The translations under genes were made by a program, and so were the position numbers. A stretch of DNA of 64,000 nt, from assembly GCA_027924585.1 (NCBI GenBank), contig BSBM01001138.1, positions 13,635,001 through 13,699,000 on the forward strand, written 5' to 3'. Of the stretch, positions 48,501 to 59,827 are shown one piece after another. The stretch is from Larix kaempferi (Eukaryota > Streptophyta > Pinopsida > Pinales > Pinaceae). The notes beneath the pieces were generated by a model. That model worked only from the letters and a program-made list of their open reading frames with translations, had not been told where the DNA came from and did no database searches. Positions within the stretch are counted from its first letter, which is position 1. Every line of letters begins with the position of its first letter.

Positions 48501-51500
48501 GCAATGAAGAAAATATTTTAGAATATGCTCAGATTTGCTTGAATATTTTGCGCACACAGTTTATTTCCCAGTGTTCATCATTAACGTGATGTTATCTCCT
48601 TTCAGAAGAATCCATCCTAACGGTTTATGCGTCTTTCTCTTGACAGAAATTTCTTCTGCATCTTCTAGTACAAGGTTCATGTACTCATCAAATCTAATGA
48701 TGCGACCTTCGATCCTCATATGCTTCTGTTCACGGGTTCTCCGAAACGGTTCTGCTCCCTCTACTGCTCCACGGGCTGGCACGGGATTTGCTGGATGCCT
48801 TCTACGTTACAGCCTCCTGCTCCACAATTCCTTCTACGAGACTGGATTTAATACCTCCACGGACTAGCTTTAACACCTGCACGGGCTCTTGTTGGTTTCA
48901 CCACACAGGACTTGACCTCCAATTTTGCTGGCTGCAACCACCACAGGCTGCTCTCTGGCTCACGGGCTCCCACCCTTCACCACGGGTCTCCTCCTTAACG
49001 GACCACAGCATCGGCTTCCCACTGGACCGGCTTCCTTCTGCACCGGTTTCCTCCTACATGGGCTCGCGTGAGCTCCTACTCCACGACGTTGGCATGAACC
49101 GACTTCCTTCTGCCACACGGGCTCGCGTGAGCTTCTGCTCCACGATGCTGGCTCCTTCTCCAGGACGGGATGGTCTCCTCTTGCCACCTCAGATCTCTTC
49201 AGGACGACGGACTCCTTCCTGCCTCTTCTACAGCGCACCGGCACTCTCTCGAGTGACCACCACTGCACCGGCTACAGCATCGGCAACTCCACTGCACACT
49301 CTTCACCACGGACTTCTCCACAGACAGGTTATGCTGCAACTTCAGCAACTTCTCCACCATGAACACGGTACCTTCGACCACTGCGCGGGCTCCTCCTCAA
49401 ATGGATCTCCTGGGCAGTGATGCGCACGCCCTTCAAAGTCTGACGGCTCCCTATCTCTTGGATGGTGGCACGGTACACAATGGACCCAACGCGGCCTCTC
49501 CCACACTGCCTCAAACGAACCACAGCACTGCAACAAAAAACTCAGGAGAAATGATGACACGACTTCCTCTCTGTCTTTCAACACCCAGGCGACTGCTTCT
49601 CTGCTCACAGGCAGAGCTCCACGGACTCTCTCCTGCACAGGCGGCTGGCTCTCCACTTGCAGCTTCTTCTTGGCTTAGATGGCTCCCACACGCCTTCTCC
49701 CAGCAGTCTCTCTCTTCTTGTTCTCTGCAACATTAGCAACCTAATCTTGTTTGCTCTTCACCCGAGCTCTGATACCACTTGTTGTGCATTAAGCACACAT
49801 ACATAAGAGATATGTAACTACAGAAAACAACAGAATAGATAGCATACAGCAATCACACAAGAGACACAGAAGTATACGTGGTTCACCCACTGAGTGTGGG
49901 CTACATCCACGGGACAAGGGCAGGCATTCTTTATTCATCATCAACATAGTTTACAAACTATCCCAGAGAGGGATTAAAGCCCCAACTCAATATCTGCCTC
50001 AATGGGCCACATATTTAAGATCCTCCTTCTTCAGTTACACATAACCGATAACCGATTATACCGTTGGTGAAACCTCCGTGAACCAACTTGACCTAAACCG
50101 TCAATTGGTTGTCACATTCCAACACAGGATCCACCTTGGCAATTGGAGATGGCCAGGATCTGTCCTTGGAAGTGTATCCCACAAAACAGGAAGCATCCAG
50201 CACACAGATCCCAGAATTTTTATTTGTTTTTGAATAAAAATCCTCAATAAGGGAGCTTGCAAGATAAAAGAAAGCTTGTAACGGGCCTATATAGACTAGA
50301 AGAAGATTGAAGAGTTCACGAGAAAAATATATATGATGTGTTCTTCATTTTATTCGCTTGATTTGATTTCTTATAAAGTTGTTTTACCAGATAGGATCCA
50401 CCTTGGCAATTGGAGATGGCCAGGATCTGTCCTTGGAAGTGTATCCCACAAAACAGGAAGCATCCAGCACACAGATCCCATAATTTTTATTTGTTTTTGA
50501 AAAAAAAGGATTTTTATCCACCACTTGTGAAAACATTATTTGTTGTTAAAAGGCATCTCTTCTTAAATTGACTTATTAAAGTAAAATTTGCATTTAAGGA
50601 CTGGAAGGATTGCAGCATTTAGGACTGGATTCTATCATGTCTGAGGGTATGGGATTAGCATTTAATAAAGAGCACTAAGCCCTTTATGTACCTGATGTTG
50701 GTGGTGTTGAATGTTTAACTCATTTGTCATTACCTTAGTAAAAATGTACCTTTCACTCAAGCCAAAACCACTCATTAGGCACGCTAAGCTTTCTACCTCA
50801 TACTAATGCTTGGATTAACCATTTTCATTAAAAATAGCAGGGCACTGACTTGAACAACAGCTGGGTGAATGGACTTGCATCCACAAGTAGTACCAATTTC
50901 TAGTAGTGATGTTCCTGGAGGATTGAGGCGGAGGCCAGAGGAGGAGGCAGTGGGTGCTACTGATGATGAGTATCCGGGATGATTTTTGATGATATGTAGT
51001 TATTTGTTGTAGCATGATGTTATTGGGATCTACAAGCCATTTAGAATCACAATGTTTATATATTTTGTTTTAGATATGTTTTGCACTCAGTGCAATTTTT
51101 GTTAATTTATCCAGAGATCACTACTCCCTCTGGATGCCTTGAGATCTCAAGCGGCTTGAGTCTCTATAAATCAGAAATACAATAATGACTTAAGATACAA
51201 ACACTATAGATCTCTTAACATTTCCACAATGAAAATACAAAGCAATCACACAATAACTCAGGATGTACCCTGGAAACCCCAAACGGGGAAAACCAGCAAC
51301 CTATGGGGCTATCTTCTATCTCGAGCCCAGAGCAAAGCAAGTAGAAGATAAATACATACAAATACTTCAGATGAAACAACCGAACCTGACGGGTATCAAA
51401 ACCCTAGATCTGCATGCAAAGACTAATGCATGCACTTGGGAAATGTGCCCTAACTCTTAATATGGATTTGGATCTCTTTGCAAGTAAAAATCTGTCTATA

Positions 51501-54500
51501 CTATCTCTCTCACTCCACAACCCTGATCTGCTCTGCCAAAGAAGAAGACCAATTGTTTAGATCTGAAGAATGCGACCCTCTCTCTGCATGGAAAAGCGGG
51601 CCCTCCTTCAACTGCCGAAAACTCGTACTGAATCAGATCTCAACAGATCTGAGCTCTGATTGTCACAGTTCTTCCTCAATCACTGAGAAAGGCCTCCTCC
51701 AAAAATATCAGTTGAATCCTCAATCTGGATACTCCACGAGCTGCTCTCCTAAGAAAGTGTGCCCTCCTCTCTCATGAAAGTCGCCCACCTCACAAACTGA
51801 TCTAACTCTAATTTGTTTGCTCTATGTACCTGCTGGTAACCTCCTTCCTCCCTTATAACATCTCATTGGCCTATTAGGTTTTCCAAAAACCTAATGTGAG
51901 TGCATGCAAAAACTCACTTTTGCATGCATCTTTAATTAACAGCTGTGCATGCAAAACTTTGCATGCATCCCGAAGAATAACTTTCCTGGTTAACTTTTTA
52001 ACACTCCCTCTTAACCAGGACAGTATTCTGAACCACTCCCATCTTCTCTCTAAAGTACACGAACTTGTTTCTCATCAAGGGCTTTGTGAGAATGTCTGCA
52101 ACTTGCTCATCTGTAAGTATGTACTGAAGCTCAACTGCTCCTCTCTACACATGATCTCAAATGAAATGATATTTGATCTCTATATGTTTGGACCTATCAT
52201 GAAAGACTGGATTCTCAGAGAATTTGATGCAACTCTAATTATCACAGTGAATCACAATAGGCTCCAATTGCTGATCAAATAAGCTCACTAACATCTTGCA
52301 AAGCCAAATGGCCTCGCAACTGGCTAAACTAGCCACCATATATTCTGCCTCTGCAGAGCTCAGTGCTACAGACTTCTGTTTCCTGCTGAACCTAGACACA
52401 ACTGCTGATCCCAAGCTAAACTGTTAAAGTTAGTGCAGCTGCGAGACCCATTCTTAGAGAGGATGGTACCCTAGTCAATTAACTAGGGTTCCTGGTCAAG
52501 TTAACCAGGGAGAGTAAAGAGTAAGACCCTAGAAGGTACCCTAGGGTCCCCAGCTGTCTCCTGGGTTTCTTGGTCGGGGACCAAGTAAGTTGATGCCATG
52601 GAAAAGTCCCTAGCATGTGGGTAGGGCTCCTACTCGTCTCTAGGGTATTTTGGTCTGGGACCAGACAGTTTCTTGGTCATGAGGACCAAGCAGGTCCTAC
52701 AGGTTGAGACAGAGACCTCTTGGTCTAGGACCAGGCAAATTCTTGGTCATGAGGACCAAGTAGTTCCTGCAGTGACATACTTGGTCAGTTAGGTGGATCT
52801 TGGTCAGTGGAACAAGATGATGATGTGTGATGTCCTCTTCTCCTAGGTCTTCGAGATGGTTGAGTTAGATGGTCTTCTCAAGGGACTGGCCACCCCTTGA
52901 TGGAACCACTAACATTTGACCTGAGGAGCAGTCTAGAGGACCACATGATCACATCATCTAGTGTGGACCCTTCCTTATACAGTGATGATGAACTTTCAGG
53001 TTATATGGAACATTTGTACATTTGAGAGAGAGATGAATGGTTGTACCTTCTCCACCTTGGTTGATTTACTTTTGGTCCTAACACGTTGTTGATTATTTGT
53101 TTTGTGAGACTTTGACTTGTGGTTAATAGGGTCATTTACCCACCTTGAGTTATTTTTTGATTTGTACCATTTTTGATGTTTTGGTCTTATGGGTATTATG
53201 GTTGTTTGTCCACATTTGAGGTACACCCTTTGGTCCTAGGGATTATGGGTCAAGCTACCCACTCTTGTTTGTATGGTTTTGACTTGTACCATATTGATTG
53301 GTCATAGCACCCTCACCTAAAAAATTGTATGACCCTAGTACCCACCTAGGACACTGTACTTTATTTTTTATGTTATTAAATGTGACTTTATTGTTTTGAC
53401 CATAATGTGTTGGTACCCACCTAAGTCACTTATATTTTATATTTATATATCTTGTGACTTTTATTTTGTCCTAACTAAATGGTACCCTCCTAATTATGTG
53501 GAACCCTAACATATTTAAAAGATTATTTAATGATTCTTCTAGAAGATCCAAGATCCTATATATTGAGATCATTGTTTCTCATTTAAATTCATTCAACTAC
53601 TTATCTCAGCTTTGCCACTCAACGTTAAGGTCTCACTGCTGCTTACTTGACTGTATTTGGAAGCCGCCCACCTACTAATTATATCAGATCTGTTTTGATG
53701 ATTGCTGAAGGATGACGTCTAGGGTTTTTGGCTGCCAGGGTTGATCAAATATTTGCTGCTACATTCTCTATTTGAGCCGTGATCTCCTTGTTGAGTTGTG
53801 AGGGCTGTCTTTTGTTAATCCAACCGTGAACTAGTTCTCAAGAGCCTTGTTGAGGGTTTTAGGCAAGGCCGCAACCTGCTATATCTCGATCTAACTAGGT
53901 CGTTGCCCTACTATTGACAGATCTGCCTATTGTAGGCTCTTTTGAGCACCGATATGCTTGTGTTGCCTTACCTCAAGTCCGTTCTGGTTTTTGATTGAAG
54001 TCTGATCTATTCCGATCTGCTTGATGTGCTGTTGAAGAGTTCTGATCTAATGATTAGTGAAGGCCGTGAGTCTGTGACCCTAGATTTGCTGGTGACATAT
54101 TTGAGTAGGGTCGTGAGACCTTATGGTCTATTTTACTCTACTGTGTGCTAACTTGTTGAGGTCGTGAGTCACCTTGGCCTCAATCTGCTAGATGACAACT
54201 TATCTGTGAGGGCCACGTTTTGTGTGAGCAGATTGGATTGAACTTTAAGTTATTTTTTTATGTTGAGCTTTGCTTATGCCCAGATCTGAATGTCAAGTCT
54301 TATCGATCTGAATGTCAAGTCTTATCTCTGGTTCAGTAGAAACTGTAACTATGTTTTTTGGACAGATCTGTTTACTGGTGTGCTGAGAGTCACTTGTCTT
54401 TTGATCTCTTTTGTTGAGACTCTATTGGGATTTTTTATAGTGACCCTGTTTTTGATTGAGACTGTAACTGTGATTTTTTTATTGTCATTGTCTACCTCTA

Positions 54501-57500
54501 CCTTTTGCTTTCAACCTATCATCTCTCTCTCTGGTTTGTACTTACCCTCTAGTAGGGTCATCTGGTTCCTATGATTGACTGGCCTCTGAGAGGCACAGTC
54601 CTTTTCTGAAAGTAAAATTTTCCAAGTATAAAACAGGAAGGGTTCCACGCTCCAGGTAAGTACCCTAAACTTGTCTTCTTTATTTATGTTTATGTTAATA
54701 AGCATTGTGTAAGTTATACTACTATTAGTGATTACATGTTAGTGAAGATTACTTTAACGTGGTGACCAATTGGTAGTGTTAAAGATGAAAAGTTGAAAGA
54801 GATGAAAAATATGTTTCAGTTCTACTTACTGCTGTACTATTTCGTTTCAGTATTAGTTTGTTAAAAGTAATTTTGCATTAAAGTACATTGATTTTTTTTT
54901 ATTCTTCTGCATCAAACCCTAACATTAACCAAAATTTAACAAAAACAACACCCAGAGGTGTTTTTTCTACCACTTGTACCACCTTCCTAGTCAGAATCTG
55001 TAAAACCAACTAATTGCACTCCACCCTTCCTCACATAGTTCAAACTATACTCAATTGTTCCTCTAATATACCTAAGCACATGTTTAGCTGCCACCCAATG
55101 AACATCTCTGGGTTCCACCATATACTGACTCAAGGTATTGATAGCAAAACTCAAATCTGGCCTAGTGTTGACCAAATACATCAAGGATCCAATAAGCTGT
55201 CAGTACCTGGTGGATCAACTAATTCACCCTCAAAAGTGACCAACTTCTTCCAGTTGGTTGTCATAGGTGTAATCATGGGCCTACAATCCTGCATCTGAAA
55301 TCTCTTCAGAATGTCCATTGCATACTTTCCCTAACCCAAGAAAGATATGCCCATCCTCCTGCCAAACTTCCATGCCTAAGTAGTGCATCAACCCTATATC
55401 TTTCATTTCAAATTCTGAAGAAAGATCTTTCTTGCAACCATTGATGAGTTTCTCTTCCCCTGTAATGAACAAGTCATCTACATAGAATACAAGAATTAGC
55501 GGATCCCCATTTACCACAATAAAGTAGAGATTGGGGTCAGCGTTGCTCTTCTGAAAACCCAACTGTTGCAAGTAAGTATCTATCCTAGAATACCAAGCTC
55601 TAAGAGCTTGTTTCAGACCATACAGAGCCTTCTTCAACCTGCATACATGAGACTCTCTCTCATAGACCTGAAATCCCTCTGGCTGCTCAATGTACACCTC
55701 CTCCTCTATGAGTCCATTGAGAAAAGTTGTCTTCACGTCCATCTGGTGAATCTTCTACCCCATCTCTACAGCAAAAGAAATCAGTCCTACTGAAAGTATA
55801 TCGAGCCACGGAGCAAACATCTCATCATCGTCAACTCCCTCTACCTGCGAGAGGCCTCTAGCCACAAATGTGGTTGGCTTTGTATTTCTCAATGCTACCA
55901 TCTACAACATGCTTAATCTTATAGAGTCATCTGGAAGTCACAATCGACTTTCCTTCTGGTCTGGGGACAACTTCCCAGACATCATTCTTCATGATGGAAA
56001 CATATTCTTCCAACATGGCATCTCTCCAGGCCTGCTCACATGCTGCCTTCTCATAAGAAGATGGCTTCGACTCACTGATACTGCTCACCAAAGCCAAGTA
56101 GCTACAAAACCTCTGTGGGGCCTTTCTCTCTCTTATATTTTTCTTGGGTGTTCCCATAGTTTGAGCTTCCTTTAGGGTATCTTGAAGCCACTTGGGCTTC
56201 CTCTTCTTGATGTAACCTCCTGTGAGGGGAATTGCTCATCCCCATCCCAATCAGCTGTATGAGACTGAATACCTATAGTAGAAGTACCTATAGTAGAAGT
56301 ACCTATAGTTGTTGACCCTGTCGCTTGAGAGCCGGTAACTTGAGACCCTGATCCTGGTTGATCACCCTCCTGAGATCCTATACCAGTTCCTTCCTCTGTG
56401 CCTATGGAACCAGTCATCCGGGAACCTATCACCCCAGATACTTGGGACCCTGTTTGTTGTGGAACAACACTTTGACCTGTATCATCCTAAGGTGTAGTAA
56501 CCTGTTGCTTTCCCTTCTCTGTCTCACATGATTTTCCGAAAGCCCTATCCTCCTCAAATTTCACATCCCGCCTCACCACAATTTTCTTTACAGTAGGAAT
56601 GCAAATGCGATAGGATTTCGAGGTCTCATCATAACCAACAAGAATCCCCATCTCGGATGTAGGTTCCAACTTAGTCCTTTTCTCTGAGGGGACATGTGAG
56701 TAAGTAAGACATCCAAAGATCCTGAAATGCCCAACCTCAGGTTTCTTTCCAGAGAAGGCTTCTTCTAGAGTTTTGTTCCCCAATATTTTATGAGGACTTA
56801 TGTTTTGAATATATGTAGCTATGTTGCATGCTTCAGCCCAAAGAAAAAATGGCAAGCCCTGATCATGCAACATAGATCTAACAACACGAACAATTGCTTT
56901 GTTCTTCCTCTCAACCCCATTCTGCTGAGGTGTATAGGGAACTGTTAATTGCCTCTCAATGCCTTACTGAATGCAAAACTCATTAAACTCTTTGGAGGTA
57001 TACTCACCTCCATTATCTGATCTCAAGGTCTTGATCTTCCTTTCTGTCTGATTTTCCACAAGAGCTTTGAATTCTTGGAACTTCTGCAAGAATTCTTTTG
57101 ATTCCTTATTTAAAAAAAAAAATCCACGTCTTCTTGAAGTAGTCATCAATGAAGGATACATAGTACTCGTAACCCTTAAAGGATGTGGTGGACATCAGAC
57201 CACAAAGGTCGGAATGAATCAAATCAAGTGCTCCTGCAGATCTGTTGTCACTCTTGGGAAAGATTGTCTTGACATACTTACCAAGAGCACATCCTTTGCA
57301 CACATCATTGTGCTCAGTGCTAAAGTCAGGCACTCCTGTCATAATCTCCTTCAAGATCTTCAGAGTTGGATGATGTAGATGAGCCATCCTCCTGTGCCAA
57401 AGTTTGCACAGATCACAATCATCATCTCGGCTGCTATGAGTCAAAGCATGATGAAGCTGAAGGTTAAGCCTGTAAAGTTTTCCACTGCGGACTCCAATCA

Positions 57501-59792
57501 TCACAACAGAGTTATCTCTGGATCCCTTGGGATGAACTAGAACATTCCCATCTCTGAACATCACCCACAATCCTCGATCTTCAATAGTATAAATTGAGAT
57601 CAAGTTCTTCTTTAAACCCAAAACATATAGAACATCACGAACTCCCATCTAGCCCATCCTCGACAAGATCTGTAAAGTACCCTCGAACACCCGTCATGTG
57701 GCTGGAGGCCCCGCTGTCTATATACCATATACTAGAGGTAGAAGAGTACTTGATGACTGGCATGTGTTAATAGCCAACTCTTTGTCAATATCTTCAGTAG
57801 AATACTAATGTACATTTGCTAAAGAGCATGAGGTGCAAGTAACCTGATCATCCCTCATATTTGTAGTCATGGTCTCCTGATCTCAAAACGTACCTGAATA
57901 CATAGATCTGATAGATCTAACCTCTACAATTTCAGATCTGAGCTCTACTCTTCAGATCTGGTAGATTTGGTCACCCTCTCCAGAGATTTGATATCCAACT
58001 GAGTTCACCACACAGATCTAGTATGATGCTCGCAGATCTGAGTGTGATTGCTCTCCCTGACTGTTACTAGGGCTTTGATACCATGTTAATTTATCCAGAG
58101 ATTACTACTCCCTCGGGATGCCCTGAGATCTCAAGCGGTTTGAGTCTCTATAAATCAGAAATACAATAATGACTTAAGATACAAATACTATAGATCTCTT
58201 AACATTTCCACAATGAAAATACAAAGCAATCACACAATAACTCAGGACGTACCCTGGAAACCCCAAATGGGGAAACCAACCATCTGTGGGGCTATCTTCT
58301 ATCTCGAGCCCAGAGCAAAGCAAGTAGAAGATAAAGACATACAAATACTTCAGATGAAACAATCGAACTTGACAGGTATCAAAACCCTAGATCTGCAAGC
58401 AAAGACTGATGCATGCACTTGGGAAATGTGCCCTAACTATTAATACGGATCTAGATCACTTTGCAAGTCAAACTTTGTCTGTACCAGTGTTATCGGAACC
58501 GGACCGGAACGGAAAACCGGCCGGTCCGACTGGTTTACAGAGGTAACCGGTCCGGTCGGGGACCAAAACCGATTGAACCGGATTTTTGTCCGAATCGGGT
58601 GCAGAACCGGCCGAACCGACCAGAACTGGTCAAAACCGGCCCGAACTGGCCGGTCCGTATAGTGTCGTACGACCGCGGACAGTGGACCCACGAAACTGAT
58701 TTTTTTTTTTTTAAACATAAAAAAAAAGTTTTATATGCTTCTATGATCAGTTTATTGTTATTCATTAGTACTATGGTTGCCATTTCGAGTCTCTTTGTTG
58801 ATGTACTTTGGTTTAGAACCTTAGAGATGTATTGCACTAGGTGTTGTTTTGGTTATTTGCACCCATACTTGCTATATATATGAGAAACTTTGCATATTTG
58901 TGTATTAATGGCTTGGATTCATATGTATGCACATGAATATATATGTTTTTTACAAAATATGAATATTTTATGTATTTTTTAGTTGACCATTTTTTTTCCG
59001 GTCCGGTTTCCGCTCGGGTTCACATTTTGGGCTTCGCCGGTTCGATGACCGGTCCGGTTCCGATAACATTGGTTTGTACTATCTCTCTCACTCCACAACC
59101 CTGATCTGCTCTGCCAAAGAAGAAGGCCAACTATCTAGATCTGAAGAATGCGGCCCTCTCTCTGCATGGAAAAGTGCGCCCTCCTCCAACTGCCGGAAAC
59201 TCGTACTGAATCAGATCTCAACAGATCTGAGCTGTGATTGTCACAGTTCTTCCTCAATCACTGAGAAAGGCCTACTCCAAAAATCTCAGTTGCTCAATCC
59301 TCAATTTGGATCCTCCACAAGTTGCTCTCCTCAGAAAGTGCGCCCTCCTCTCTCAGGAAAGTCGCCCACCCCACAAACTGATCTAACTCTTATCTGTCTG
59401 CTTTGTGTACCTACTGGTAACCTCCTGCCTTCCTTATAACATCTCATTGGCCAATTTGGTTTTCCAAAAACCTAATGTGAGTGCATGCAAAACTTTGCAT
59501 GCATCCTGAAGAATAACTTTCCTGGTTAACTTTTTAACAATTTTGCTATCAAAGTGCAGTGATTTTCATTGACACCCTGAAGGGCCAGGCTGAAGTGTCA
59601 ATAAGAAGGGCACCATCTCGAACTCCTTTTCCCTCATCTTAGTATTTATATACTATGATTATGTGTGCCTAATAGTAAATATTATAAATCACGTTGCAAA
59701 ATCAAATCATAGTTAATCAATCTCACAATTAAGACAAAACTTGCTTGCACCTATGAGCCTATACATGATTCGGGAATGGTTTTTATTATTAA

Positions 59793-59827
<35 letters not shown>

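Larger units (their letters stand above)
46901..50124 (-). mobile_element. Young non-autonomous LTR retrotransposon carrying a host SmE gene fragment
   Basis: It has two 345-bp LTRs (46901-47245 and 49780-50124), a perfect target duplication CAGGA (46896-46900, 50125-50129), a primer site at 49766-49777 (TGGTATCAGAGC, initiator tRNA-Met) and a purine-rich tract GTCAAGGTGGAGAT beside 47245; polarity is minus. By eye the LTRs differ at only four positions. The internal 2.5 kb has no gag, integrase or full RT: only a scrap of Copia pol next to the 3' LTR, a GC-rich leader with many GGAGCCCGTG-like motifs, and an SmE-derived segment. It must depend on proteins from another element. Confidence 0.9.
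51100..59539 (-). mobile_element. 8.4-kb Ty1/Copia retrotransposon lacking gag, with two insertions
   Basis: Minus strand. 5' LTR 58084-59539 (including a 587-bp DNA transposon), primer site 58072-58083 (TGGTATCAAAGC), protease, integrase, RT, RNase H, polypurine tract complement at 52004-52020, 3' LTR 51100-52003. The target duplication ATTTT is perfect (51095-51099, 59540-59544). Only about 300 bp lie between the primer site and protease, so gag has been deleted. RNase H is split by a 2.5-kb insertion. Confidence 0.92.

Noticed and set aside
48561-48782. Functional SmE gene
   Set aside because: The N-terminal third is missing, conserved sites are changed, and it sits inside a retroelement with a fused leader. 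It is a captured fragment, not the host gene.
48788-49420. 210-codon plus-strand ORF
   Set aside because: Low-complexity product of the repetitive GC-rich leader; the opposite strand and other frames are equally open.
58461-58883. 140-codon plus ORF and its minus-strand mirror
   Set aside because: They span the boundary and terminal repeats of the hAT-like element; the Arg/Pro-rich sequence is simply the CCGGTCCG repeats.
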